Shown piece by piece: positions 1-10,534 of a DNA stretch of 64,000 nt (positions are counted from its first letter, which is position 1; each line of letters begins with the position of its first letter). Position numbers and translations under genes: made by a program. Origin of the DNA: Neoceratodus forsteri (taxonomy: Eukaryota; Chordata; Ceratodontiformes; Ceratodontidae); contig CM057456.1 in assembly GCA_016271365.2 (NCBI GenBank), forward strand, positions 665,039,501-665,103,500, in the 5' to 3' direction. A model generated the notes under the pieces. That model had not been told where the DNA came from. It saw nothing but the letters and a program-made list of their open reading frames with translations, and did no database searches.

Positions 1-200
1 GAACAAGGTGCAAATCACTAGAGTGTTTCCCACTAATCCAAGCAGACACACAATGGAGTAAAGCACTGGCAGGAAGAGGGATCCAAATATCTTGACTTCT
101 TCGTTCTCACAGGGGGAATAATCAGTATAATTGTCACCATATTCATACTCATACTCAGAGGTGTTAGAATGTACAGCTCTAAGCTCCAGCTTGATGAACT
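1..200 (-). CDS. Chemokine receptor, N-terminal coding exon (partial)
   Basis: G-protein-coupled receptor for chemokines, plasma membrane. Reading the minus strand from 200 to 1 gives 66 codons without a stop. First comes an acidic, tyrosine-rich stretch with the core EYEYEYGDNYTDY, like the sulphated N-termini of CC and CXC receptors. It carries two N-glycosylation sequons (NTS, NYT). Then comes the conserved N-terminal Cys (SPCENEE). Then FLPVLYSIVCLLGLVGNTLV, the first membrane helix with its GN motif. The reading frame leaves the window at position 1. There is no in-frame Met; instead a pyrimidine-rich tract ending in CAG (minus strand, just above 200) makes a splice acceptor, so the start lies in an upstream exon, as in CXCR4 and several CCR genes. 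The frame is intact and looks functional. Subtype cannot be told from 66 residues. Confidence 0.85.
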
Positions 201-212
201 CTGAAAAAGAGC
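201..212 (-). promoter_or_regulatory. Splice acceptor of the receptor exon
   Basis: On the minus strand the sequence reads CTCTTTTTCAG directly before the receptor reading frame: a pyrimidine tract followed by CAG. The exon enters in mid-codon (two bases, then TTC ATC). Everything to the right in this window is therefore intron or upstream DNA of this gene. Confidence 0.65.
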
Positions 213-600
213 AAATGGAGCTATTATCACAAAACTGATCTGGAAAATTAGACTGTTAATGAAAATGGAAATAACACAGTAATGATGCAAAATAATGGAA
301 GTTACCCTATATCTTTATGTAAAAAAGTTGTTTTAAGCAACAAGTAAAGATTTGTTTTCCATTGAGAATTCTTTTATTACTACTAAGGATATTCTGCTGC
401 ACAATACACAGATTTCCTTGGATTCTTTTTAGGACTGCTTGAAGTAGCCAGCAGACTTCTTGTAGGCACAGAGTAGGTTTACAAGAAGGAAGCTGGAAAA
501 TTACCCTGTGAATTGTAGACTACTTTTGTATGTTCCTCCACCTAGTCCTGCCTGCTCAAGAGTATCCCCACAGAAACTGCATACAAGGACTAATATAGTA
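213..600. other. AT-rich non-coding stretch
   Basis: No gene, repeat unit or RNA recognised. It lies on the 5' side of the receptor exon and is probably intronic. Confidence 0.5.
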
Positions 601-778
601 TACCAAATTCCACATAATATAAATAATAATAATAATAATAATAAACTTTATTTATATAGTGCTCTTCAATAATGTATCAGAGCGCTTCACAACAAAACAA
701 TTGCAGCAATAAAATATTAAAATACTATATATAATAATAGTTCAGTAAACTACAGTGCCATAAAAATAGTAGATTATA

Positions 779-2363
779 AAATGGCACCAAATGCCTGCTG
801 AAATAGATAGATCTTAAAGGCAGTCTTAAAGCTCTCCACTATCAGGCAGTCCCATACCCGATGAGGCAGGGAATTCCACTGGGTAGGGTCTGCAAATGAA
901 AACGCCCTAGCTCCAGATGTTGTTAGCCATACCCTGGGAATCTAGAGCAATCCCTCATCAGTCAAGCGGAGTGGCTGGAGAGAGCAGTAAGGGTGCAGGA
1001 GATCTTGCAGGTAGCTCAGTCCCTGTCCATGCAGGGCTTTATAGGTCAGCAAGCTGACCTTAAAGGTGATCCGCCACTGAACTCGCAGCCAGTGCAGCTC
1101 ACACAGCACTGGTGTAATATGACTGGATCGAGATGATCCAGATAACAGCATTGCCGCAGCATTCTGCACCAGCTGCAGGCGGTGGATATCAATCCCAGGA
1201 AGCCCTATGTAAAGGGAGTTACAGTAGTCAAGGTGTGAAGTTACAAAGGCGTGAATCAAAGTTGTCAAGTCACTAGATGGAACCAGGTGCTTAATCTGGG
1301 CAATTTTCCTGAGATGGAAAAAAGAGGACTTAATGACATCTGACACTTGAGAACCAAGTGTCAAACCATCATCAAGAATTACCCCCAGATTTTGCACCCA
1401 TTCAGAGGTCAGTAACTGGGACCCTCTGAGCCAAAGTCTTGAGGGACACCCCATCCCCGACCCCTCTATCTGGTGACCAGGGTCCACTACCAACACCTCA
1501 GTCTTATCAGAAGTAAGTTTCAGCCAGCTAGTATTCACCCAGTCCTGGATTTCTGCCAGGCAGTTATTAAAGACTGAGAGCACACTATCCTGATCAGGCG
1601 CAAAAGACAGGTAGAGCAGTGTATCATCTGCATAACAGTGAAACTTCAGCCCATACTGATTCACAATGTCTCCTAATGGCAGCATATACACCACAAACAG
1701 CATGGAGGATAGCACAGAGCCCTGTGGTACTCCACAAGACAGAGGGAATGCCTCAGTGGAATAAACCCCCGAGACCACCCTCTGAAATCTACCAGTGAGG
1801 AATGAACAAAACCATCTGAGGATTGTACCACACAGACCGCAGATGACATGCAGGTGGTCCAGCAACACCCCATGGTCCACGGTGTCAAAAGCTGAAGAGA
1901 GATCAAGAAACACCAAGATGGTGTGGGATCTGTGGTCTCTCACAATCAGGAGATCATTGAGCATCCAAACCAGAGTAGTCTCAGTACTCTGCCTTTTACA
2001 AATTCCAGACTGGAGAGGGTCATAGATGTCATAGATGGTAAGATGGTTCTCCAACTGTAGCACTACAACCTTCTCAATAACCTTCCCCACAAATGGAAGA
2101 TTAGAGATCAGATGGTAGCTGGCGGGGTAGTCTGGGTCAGTTAAAGGTTCCTTGAGAAGGGGAGTCACCGCTGCTTCCTTTAGAAAGCAAGAAAACTCAC
2201 CCATCTCCAATGAACACCAGACTATCTCAGCAAGGACTGGGCTGATGACATCAAAACAGCCTAATAAAAGGCGAGTAGGGCCCGGATCCAAACTACAAGT
2301 TGTCGGGCGCATATCACTGAGAATCCTCATGACATCCTCGACCCCTAGCCGATCGAACTCCAT
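779..2363 (-). pseudogene. L2 reverse transcriptase domain and C-terminus
   Basis: RNA-directed DNA polymerase of the LINE. An uninterrupted 473-codon frame runs from 2,363 to 942. It holds SNLPFVGKVIEKVV, then FLDLSSAFDTVDH (catalytic Asp block A), GVPQGSVLS (block B) and HCYADDTLLYLSF (YADD active site). A TAG at 942 breaks the conserved C-terminal block. The same frame continues after it with the family's usual end (ARAFSFADPTQWNSLP...FKTAFKIYLF) to a natural stop near 779. The single stop and long open frame suggest moderate age. The N-terminal part of ORF2 lies in other frames upstream. Confidence 0.88.
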
Positions 2364-3004
2364 CCAGCAAAACTGTGGTGTTGCAACATTCAGCCAACCA
2401 TCATCCCCCCCAAAGAATGAGCCAAATGGATCTCTGATTTGATGCCAGCAACCTTATCAGCAAAGAACTGAGCAAACTCCTCTCACTTTTTGTGAGAAAA
2501 AGCTGTCCAAACTTGCAGGCAGGCTGGATTGCACAGTCTGTCTACAGTTTGGAAGACCTAAGCTGGTCGATTCTGAGCTGCAGCAATCTCTCTGGACAGG
2601 AATTCTGCCTTCTTATGGGTGATTGCCAACTGATAGTCTCTAAAATGTACCATCAGTCTAAGTTTGTCAGCTTCTAGGCTGGTTCCCTACCAGAAACATT
2701 CTAACCTTTGCCCTATTCGCCTCAGCTCCCTCAAGGTTCCATCAAACCACCGGGACTGAGGGCAGAGGGTGAGAGTTCAAACATGGACAGGAACTTGGGC
2801 ATCCAGATCCCTCAGCACAGCATGGTTATAGGCCTGTAGAAGGTTCTCAGAACCCTTGCTTGTACCCAGTAATCCCGATAGGACCAATTCCACCAGAAGA
2901 CCATCAGGGGTCACACTCTGCAAATGGAGGTATTGGACCATCTCTACAGGGGTGGCTCTATAAAGGGCAGCAAAGAAATTGAACCTAATGGAGTGATTAT
3001 TGGA

Positions 3005-3547
3005 TCAACTAACCAGTTCCTCCACTAGGTCGGCGGTCTCCATCCCCAGGAGGAAAATCAGATCCAACGAGTGGCCTTTAATATGAGTCATACAGGTAAC
3101 TACCTGTGTGAGGCCCAATGAAAGCATAAATTGGAGGAAGTCTTGACCAAATGGTGAGAGTTTGTTATTGACCCAGGCACTGAAGTCACCCAGCACCATC
3201 AATCTGGGGGACTCCAACACCATGTCGACGATGAAGTCTGCGACTTCCTGCAGGAACAACTTCTCATCCCAGGGTGGTCGGTAAATGAGAATGATCCTGC
3301 ACCCCACACCTGTGACCACAACACATTTGAAGAATCTGAATCCCTCAACTGGCACATCCACAAGGCTCAATTCCAATTTAAAACAGATAGCTACACCTCT
3401 GCCCCTGCAATCCGACCTCACACAGTGTATCACAGAGAAACCAGCCAGAATTGCTGCTACCAAAATAGGGCTAGCATTATCATCCAGCCAGGTCTCGGTG
3501 ATGCAGGCCAGATCTGTAGACCCAACAAGATCAGCTATAATAGCCAT
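3005..3547 (-). pseudogene. L2 apurinic-type endonuclease domain
   Basis: Target-nicking endonuclease of the same LINE, 180 codons open. Visible motifs: ITETWLDD (catalytic Glu), IYRPPW (Y.PP block), LGDFSAW (usual GDFN, Asn replaced by Ser), and THIKGHSLDLIF (T..xG..LDL block). The SDH active-site block expected at the C-terminus is not in this frame, so a frameshift lies near 3,005. Confidence 0.85.
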
Positions 3548-4295
3548 CTTGTTCTTAACAGATCAAGCATTGCATAACATCGTGCGAGTGGGATGAGATA
3601 CCGGGACCGACCCAGCTACCAGCCCACTAAGTGTGGAGTCCTTGAGTATGGACACCAAGCAAGGTGAACCTTGCTCAGAGTTCCATTTCAGCCCAGAAAA
3701 TCTCCTGGTTCTCACTACCCCAATCCGACTGCCCGCTCACCCCCCCCAGGTCCAGGACCCCACCCTTCCACCTTCTGCCCACAATCTCAACACCCTGCAG
3801 TGGCCATAAACTGCCGCAGACAATGGGGGGCAGTCAAAAGGGTGGAGATCCCAGAGATCGGAAGAGGAGTAGCACCTGATAGGGAGAGCAAACTGACAAC
3901 ACATACTGGCAAAACCAAACTCCAGCCCGCAGTTATCCCAAAATAATACATGCACAAACCCAAACCACCATACAACTAAACTAATTTAATAAAACCCCAC
4001 ACACATCCATTTAAATGAATTAAAAAATACTCCCACATCACCCCAACCTCAACTTAAAAATAACCCCTCAAATAAATACAATAAAATCCCTCTCAGAATA
4101 GTCCAGTATTGTCCACCTTGTTTGGTATTACTGCTCACAAATAGTCTGTCTGGCCATTAACATGCTGAAGTGAAAAAATATCTGGCTTAACCTATGAAAT
4201 AGCACTACGTGTATGAGTTGTCAAAGTTTTCTTCCCATCCATGCTTCATACCTTAATGGCTGCTTAATAGCTATGCAATTTATAGTGTTGTAGTA

Positions 4296-5720
4296 GTGCC
4301 ACTATAATTAGGGCTGAGTAGGATGTTTAATGTCAAACCCCTTACTTTGTACTTTAATAGCTTTACCTCTGTTCAATGGATTTTCACAAAAGTTTGTTTG
4401 TTTTTGGTATTGGATTAATATAGCATGGACAAAACCATGCATGAAATACAGCACTGTAAGAAGCATGAATGGTTCTACAATGACAGGGGTTCTTTCAGTG
4501 TGTGGTAAGAACCACTACCCCTGTTACTGTAAACTGCCTTTAGGGAATGTTATGGATGCTGCCGGGGAAGTGCCTGGCTGAGCCACTCCTGTGGTGGAGT
4601 GGCTCGAGCACCTGCCTCCAACAGCATCAGGGACCTGGGACTGCAGTTCAGTTCTTCCCAGGTCCCACTGTGATACAACTTTCTTTATTTTATTTTTTTA
4701 AATTATCCCCGGTCTGAGTTTCTTTTTTCCCGTAAGCCCATGACTCCCCAGAGTTGATTATAAATAAGTCCAGGGGGTGTGGGGGTGAAGCCTCCCACAT
4801 CAGGGGTGCGGGTGGTGGAGTCCCCAGCAACCACAAAGATATTTCTCCAGTGTGCAGTATTTTGCCCTGGTCAGCGTGTTGTGCCGATGTTATTTTGCCT
4901 CACACTGATTTGCGTGCAGCATTCTCGATGCACACAGTTTTCACTGTGACATTATGACCCTGTACCTTTATTTTGGGGGGCAAGGTCTCTTGATGTACAA
5001 AATTTCAGTTTTGGTGGATGTGCAGATGTAAAGATCCAGATTGTGAAAAAAATCTTTTTTTTTTGTCATCTCCTTTCACCCAGATGGTTTGAAATTTTTG
5101 TCTGAGCATGCTCTGTATGGTCTTTTGGATAGCTGTTTCATACAAACAGAAATCTGGCTATACAAAAAAGGATTCTGTTCCATGAAGGGGGGGGATAATC
5201 CTATTTTATGACAAATTTTTCTTTCATATGGTGGCCATCTTGCTTCTGTTTTAAAAACAAATTATTTTTTGAAAACTCATGAAAATCATATCTTGCAGAG
5301 ACACTAACATATGTATCTTGCTGAGCGGGACACCATTAGGTGGATTCTACAATTAGTTTTTGGGAAAAGGACCAAGAACTGTACTTTAAAAACATTTTAA
5401 AAATCTTGTTTTGTGAGATGATTTTCTTGTTTTGTATGGCCTTATGAAACAGGAAAAGGGACATACGAAACAAGACAAATTTCATATGAAATCAAAATTT
5501 AAACTCAGCTTTCTTTTCACATTCTTGTTTCGTATGAAGCAAACCTCTTTCATGAGAATGACACACTCTCCTGATACAGGATTGGTTCAAGTGAAACAAG
5601 AATTTGGTCTTAGTATTTTTCATGTTCTTCTTTTGTATGAACCAATCCTCCTTTGTGAGAATGACGCAATCTAATGAAAGAGGACTGGTTCAAATGAAAG
5701 AAAAAATTAGACATAAGATT
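4296..5720 (-). repeat. Inverted composite-repeat tail with a private short-motif block
   Basis: Starts with GTGCCACTATAATTAGGG, the same end seen at 34,345 and (as reverse complement) near 51,900. It continues through pieces also found in the tails at 51.7, 54.2 and 57.1 kb: a LTTAATAGCTTT-like AT stretch, then CTCTTGATGTACAAAATTTC near 4,990. From 5,400 to 5,700 the place occupied elsewhere by GATCAAAGAAT motifs holds variants of TTTCGTATGAA and TTCATGAGAATGA instead. Interrupted by a SINE near 4,565. Confidence 0.55.
4565..4740 (+). mobile_element. tRNA-derived SINE
   Basis: TGGTGGAGTGGCTCGAG at 4,592 fits a Pol III A box and CAGTTCAGTTCTTCCC near 4,646 a weak B box, about the spacing of a tRNA. 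A T/A-rich tract follows. Inserted in the inverted composite repeat. The 3' extent is uncertain; the GC-rich stretch to about 4,960 may also belong to it. No intact tRNA cloverleaf is expected. Confidence 0.5.
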
Positions 5721-5807
5721 TTTTTTTCACACTTGCATTTTAACAAGCCACAACTCCCACAATATTTGTAGTTAAGGGACAATTTATACATCAAAAGAAA
5801 GGTTTCT

Positions 5808-6378
5808 AGCTGACCCAGTGGTACTGAGGGTTGAGGAACTGGACACCACACCTCACACTATGCTGGCAACCCAGCTTTGGGAACCAGCTCGGACCACCAG
5901 TGGTTGGCAAGGGAGGGAGAGGATTGAGCATCCAGAGGACAGCTCTCCTCTCCTTGGAGGAGTGGGGAACCTAAGGCTCGGAGCTTGACTGCCCTCTGGC
6001 GGAGGCCAGAGGTACAGCAAGCTCCTTGTCCCACAATGTGGGGAAGTGCACGGTGGACGGCGGTGGGGGGCCTTGACATCAAAGACACACGCCAAGCACA
6101 AGAACACCAGAAAATTGCCCTCTAGGCTCCTGGAAGATGGAGCACTCTAGCACAGACACCATAAGCCCACCTGCCTGTCCTGGTCTGGAGCCCTGATAAA
6201 ATGGATGTAGTTCGGGGGTGTAGGCACCCCATCCCTGTCCCTGCATGGGGGGGCAATCCAAGCTACATGGAGGAATTCCATGGTGCAGGTAAGATGAGGC
6301 TGGGGTAGATGCAATTAGTGACTCCCGAGGTGGAGGAGGCTAGAGGGCAGGAGGAGCATAAATAGAAAGTTCAAAAAA
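5808..6378 (+). mobile_element. Unclassified poly(A) retroposon with target-site duplication
   Basis: About 570 bp, ending in TTCAAAAAAAAAAG, flanked by direct repeats AAAAGAAAGGTTTCT (5,793-5,807 and 6,379-6,393). A paralogous copy of the flanking DNA near 8,196 has the same target without the insert. A second, inverted and older copy sits near 29,860-30,285 with the same head (TGAGGGTTGAGG.ACTGGA) and A-rich tail. No reading frame resembles a reverse transcriptase, so it is non-autonomous. Family unknown to me. Confidence 0.7.
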
Positions 6379-6393
6379 AAAAGAAAGGTTTCT

Positions 6394-6807
6394 TTGAGTG
6401 CTACAACAGGAACACATAATGTCTTCCAAAATAATTCAGGGGGCATATAAAAAAACATAACAATTTAAAGTAAAGATGTAAGTTTGCCATAGTAAATGGG
6501 AGTAGTAACCTGTAGGAGTTGTGAATCAGTCTCCTACCATTCAAACTGCCAGATAATGCTGTTTTCCCTAATAAAAAGCCTTTTATTTTGGTGCTCTGCT
6601 TCATTTGCATAATCCACCCCTTTTTTCTCAGTGCTGCTACCCCCAACTGTGACATCATGCCGGGGAAATAAAGTTATTGAAGGAACAGTGTCACTTTTAG
6701 TTTTAGATGGCCAAATTAGCTATGTACTGTATCCACAATGCCTCACAATGTAAATTAGTATACGGGGTATTATATTTCTGTGCTCAATGCAGAAATAGGA
6801 GAATGCA
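6394..6807. repeat. Moderately repeated AT-rich DNA, paralog of 8.2 kb
   Basis: The junction sequence around the retroposon target (ATCAAAAGAAAG, then TGCTACAACAGGAACACATAATG) has a diverged match at 8,196-8,240. No gene seen. Confidence 0.4.
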
Positions 6808-7052
6808 ATTCTGTGGTGATTTGCATATGCAGCCCATGATGCTTTGCATTATGGGGGCATGTGTGATTTTGTATTTTCTTGAAACTTGGCTTCCCAGCCA
6901 AATGCCCTTTGGGGTAACCCTTGCCTCAGTGTTTACGCACAGAGGTTCTTTGTCTTTTAAATAGTTTTTTATTTTAATGGGTTCACCACAATATATCCCA
7001 GGCACACTGCCTTAGGGGTAGCTGGTCCATTCCACTGGGGTGTCAAACAGAT

Positions 7053-7100
7053 GAGGCATACTGATGAGTCCTGGTAGGATAAAACACATGTCTATGTCTT
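7053..7100 (+). ncRNA. Hammerhead ribozyme motif, copy 1 (core base altered)
   Basis: Same architecture as copy 2: stem I strand GAGGCATA, CTGATGA at 7,061, stem II GTCC/GGAT, then AAAA where the core needs GAAA. The lost G corresponds to G12, the general base in hammerhead catalysis, so this copy is predicted inactive. The cleavage triplet GTC and the 3' strand of stem I are unchanged. Confidence 0.75.
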
Positions 7101-7422
7101 CTGTTAGCACCCTTTGCAAACTGTGTGAGAGGCCTTTTGGCACCATGCAATTCTGCTTAAAGTTGGACCAGCATAACATTCTGTGGTGATTTGCATATGC
7201 AGCCCATGATGCTTTGCATTATGGGGGCATGTGTGATATTGTATTTTCTTGAAACTTGGCTTCCCAGCCAAATGCCCTTTGGGGTAACCCTTGCCTCAGT
7301 GTTTACGCACAGAGGTTCTTTGTCTTTTAAATAGTTTTTTATTTTAATGGGTTCACCACAATATATCCCAGGCACACTGCCTTAGGGGTAGCTGGCCCAT
7401 TCCACTGGGGTGTCAAACAGAT

Positions 7423-7470
7423 GAGGCATACTGATGAGTCCTGGTAGGATGAAACACATGTCTATGTCTT
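7423..7470 (+). ncRNA. Hammerhead ribozyme, type I, intact core
   Basis: All core elements are present in order. Stem I 5' strand GAGGCATA (7,423-7,430) is followed by CTGATGA (7,431-7,437). Stem II is GTCC/GGAT around loop TGGTA (one G-U pair). GAAA is at 7,451-7,454. Stem III is very short, A-U and C-G closing loop ACAT. GTC cleavage site ends at 7,462. Stem I 3' strand TATGTCTT (7,463-7,470) pairs over 8 positions with two G-U. The tiny stem III is the hallmark of metazoan type I hammerheads. Predicted self-cleavage lies after 7,462, exactly one repeat period from the equivalent site of copy 1. Confidence 0.85.
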
Positions 7471-7619
7471 CTGTTAGCACCCTTTGCAAACTGTGTGAGA
7501 GGCCTTTCGGCACCATGCAATTCTGCTTAAAGTTGGACCAGCATAACATTCTGTGGTGATTTGCATATGCAGCCCATGATGCTTTGCATTATGGGGGCAT
7601 GTGTGATTTTGTATTTTCT

Positions 7620-8750
7620 CAGTATAGAAGTCTTGTAGTTATATATGGTATGTATAATGCATGGTTGTGAAAATAAACATACAAAAGATTATGATGTTGA
7701 CACCACCACACTAATATGGGACAGCACATCAGAGTAAGGAAATTGTAAAACAGGTTCATATTTTACCTACAATGCCTTGCTATAGTTATTTGCATATTAC
7801 TGCTCACCACCAGCAACATATAGGACTGTACGTCTAAGTAAGGCACATTTAAGGCAACATTATAAAATACCCAGAATTCCTTGTTGCTGTATGTAAATCA
7901 TTGACAACTCTCTGGCATGACATCATTTTGGGGGTGTGGATACACACAGAAAACTGGAGGGCGGGCAGAAACAAAGCGCTGATAAAACATGAAAAAACAG
8001 CTATGATAGATTTTTTTTACAAAACTAATTGCAGCTTTGACATCTGAAGGATGTCGAGCAAAAGCATACTATGTGTAAAAGGCATTTGGGGAATCTTGAA
8101 GCTTTCCTTTAAAGAGTAAAATTGTCATAGGACAACACTGCAACTTTAAGAAGCTGGAACTCAGTCAGTCTTTGGCATAAAAGGACAATCTATATATCAA
8201 AAGAAAGATCTCAGTAGTACAAGAGAAACATGTAATAGCCCCCTTCCCTAAAATTCATGGGGTATGCACAGCACCCCAGAATTACCTCACAAATGCACCA
8301 TGGTGCCAAATCCACAATTAACCTAAAATCATCAAAACTACACCAAGAGTGGATTGCTTCTTGGACTACAGACATGCCAACTTTGAGAACAAAGTGACAA
8401 ACATTTAATAACTTATGGGTTAAAAAACTCAAACATATTTTTGACCATATGCAATCAACTGCCAGGGCTGAAGAGCCACAGTTAATATAATTATTTCTTT
8501 GAAGAGGTCCCCTCAAAAAAAAAATACAGCAAAGCAGATAAACTGTTTTTCTGGAGGAATGGAAGTGCATGGCCCAGAGAGCTCTGTACTTCAACTCAGA
8601 GATAACACATGTGTGCATTAATAGAGGCATGAAAGTGCTGGGCCCAGAGCGCTTCCATAATCACATGGATGTGTTCATGTATTGTAGGTCCCAAAGTGAC
8701 CTGCGTGAATGAGATTATGATTCTACTATCTCATAGAGTAAGGGAATTCT
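7620..8750. other. Non-coding, partly repeated DNA
   Basis: No gene recognised. Contains the empty paralog of the retroposon target near 8,196 and short stretches resembling the 370-bp unit's start (TTTGCATAT, AATGCCTTGC) near 7,770-7,800. The longest open frame (8,211-8,630, minus) shows no known motif and I do not call it. Confidence 0.4.
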
Positions 8751-8751
8751 T

Positions 8752-9262
8752 TGAAAAAAACTGTTAATGCATCAGTTAGGGTTCCAATTAAAGTGACAAA
8801 AGTAGAGAAATGTGGCATTAGGGTTTACAACCCTAATTCCCCAACTCCACCCTTCCCAAGCAGCAAAAGAAAACACATTACAGTTTTCATTGTCTTGAGT
8901 CTTGGCAAATTGGGGTGGGGTTTTCCTGGGGCTTCTCCCCTTGATGCACGCCCCAATCTATCACCAAATGTCAGATGTGATCTCTTTCATTCGGCCAGAA
9001 CTTGAGGTTGTTCAAAACATGTGAGGAGACACAGTTCTGCATGTTTCAACACTACATCACAATGGGGTGAGCATTACAGTTCAGGATCCCAAGGAAGACC
9101 CCACCCCTGATTCACCAAGATTTAGAACAGTGAAAATTTTAATGTTTTTTCCTTTTGCTGCTTGGAAGGTGGGGGAGTTATGGTTGGAAATCCTAATGCC
9201 ACATTTCCCTACTTTTGTTGCTTTTATCTGAACCCTGACTGGTGCGTATTGTAAATGCTATC
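8752..9262. mobile_element. Foldback element, long inverted arms
   Basis: Left arm 8,752-8,876 (TGTTAATGCATCAGTTAGGG ... AGCAGCAAAAG) is mirrored by right arm 9,150-9,262 (CTTTTGCTGCTTGG ... CCTAATGCCACATTTCCC). The central ~270 bp differ. The terminal motif AATGCATCAGTTAGGGTT is shared with the foldbacks at 33.9, 50.3, 52.0 and 57.4 kb. No coding sequence, so a MITE-like element. Confidence 0.75.
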
Positions 9263-10084
9263 TAACCTTTCCTCTGACTACAAGGTATGAGACATACAAG
9301 GCCTCTTGAAGTGGTTCTACTGTGGAAGAAACTTTTGCATCTTCTGACTGGGGAGTAAGGGCAATGGGAACTAGCTGTGTTTCCAATAACATACTGAAAA
9401 TGTGACAGCTACATAGGTTGGTATCTGGTATGGCATATGGCACATGGTGTAGTGCCATGGCCTGCACTCTAGTCACATGACTTTACAGCCAGCGATGCCC
9501 CCCACCCTCCTGTACCAGTGCACAGATGACTGCTTTATGGCCATGACAATGTGTATATGAATCATTCCTCGCTGGCCTTCTGTTGTTGTCCATTCACTCT
9601 GGAAACCTGTAAAATAATTGTTCCCATCCCAGGCATCCAGAAGATTATCCCATACATAGCTTAATTCACTTCAATTACTGTTGCCAGAGGTTCTATGTGT
9701 TGCTTATCCCTTTCCCCTGCCAAACTGAACATTTCAGAACCCAAGCCTGTGGCCCTGTTGTTCTGCCATGGCAGGGGGCAATGCACTGTGTGACATGGGG
9801 TGAAGGCACGTGGAACCTGTTGTGCATAGCATAGTTCCTTTATGCATACCTGTGCCTTCATTAAGTCATAACGCTCCTCCCTTTCCCAGAGCTAGCATAT
9901 TAACTTGAGCGCTATTAAACAAAACAACTTGCAACCCATTTGTGTATAGTACATGGAGGCACAATGCAGAAACGATCTACAAAGTACTCACATGTTTACC
10001 CTTCCCTAATGGACTGTTTTGTATTTACCTCCATGTATCCCTACCCATGAAGGCTGCTTCAGCTATTTATTAATTTGGAATATT
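9263..10084. other. Non-coding stretch, nothing recognised
   Basis: I see no gene, repeat or RNA signal here. Short open frames on the minus strand lack known motifs. Confidence 0.4.
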
Positions 10085-10268
10085 TGGCCAGGAAAGGCAT
10101 ACTGAGCCTAGGCACATTTCCAGGTGCACCCCAAGGGCACAGGGAGGTTACATGGTTTACTCAGGGTCGTAAAGTATGCAAGTGGTGGTCATAGGTTTCA
10201 AAAACCAGGTCTCCTGGGTTTCCATATTCACAATTTGGTACTTTGACCCTCTAGGCTATACTACCTAA
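10085..10268 (-). mobile_element. MIR/CORE-like SINE remnant
   Basis: The plus strand reads GGTTTACTCAGGGTCG ... AAGTGGTGGTC ... CCAGGTCTCCTGG ... CTCTAGGCTATACTACC, matching in order the MIR/CORE-SINE layout (Pol III head at the high-coordinate end). The B box is degenerate (GGTTTTTGAAACC on the minus strand). A similar relic is at 46.9-47.0 kb. The assignment is by eye. Confidence 0.5.
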
Positions 10269-10534
10269 ACATCATATCAGGACTTATAAAGTATACCAAA
10301 CTACACATACCCAGCTCTTTATTTCACAGTAGTAGCCAGAGATGTGTCCAAGTCATTATTTACATATATGGCAAGGCAAGGCAAAGTTTATTTTTATGGC
10401 GCCATATCCTGGAGGCTCTGGGTGCCTCACAGTCAAAATAAGCAAGGGAAATGCAATAAACAAATGAATACAATTAAAACAGTAATAAAAACAGAAATTG
10501 CAATGAGATCAATAAATAAGTCAACTTAAAATAC

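Larger units (their letters stand above)
620..3960 (-). mobile_element. L2-type LINE, nearly complete ORF2, degenerate
   Basis: Non-LTR retrotransposon on the minus strand. The 3' end is a (AAT)n run at 623-645 abutting a short stem with the sense GCGC..TATATAAATAAAG, the 3' tail style shared by the LINEs at 10.37 and 38.57 kb. Endonuclease then reverse transcriptase follow in the usual order (high to low coordinates). The 640 bases between them hold the decayed linker. Upstream of 3,547 the sense reads LCNA-stop-SVKNK, the L2 endonuclease start with an Arg codon changed to TGA. The 5' boundary near 3,960 is uncertain. The clade call rests on motif style (SNLPF.GKVIEKVV, HCYADDT.LYLSF). Confidence 0.85.
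6808..7619 (+). repeat. 370-bp tandem repeat, 2.2 copies, nearly identical (retrozyme-like)
   Basis: The unit beginning ATTCTGTGGTGATTTGCATA starts at 6,808, 7,178 and 7,548, so the period is exactly 370. Copies 1 and 2 differ at only a handful of bases (for example GATTTTG/GATATTG, GGTCC/GGCCC, GATAAAA/GATGAAA), far fewer than anything else in the window. The third copy stops at 7,619. Each full unit carries a hammerhead ribozyme motif, so a transcript of the array could be cut into 370-nt monomers. This is the layout of newt satellite 2 and of animal retrozymes. No coding capacity of note. Confidence 0.9.

Noticed and set aside
33..290. 85-codon minus-strand frame with a Met start
   Set aside because: It overlaps the receptor exon in another phase; the correct frame encodes the chemokine receptor N-terminus and has no Met.
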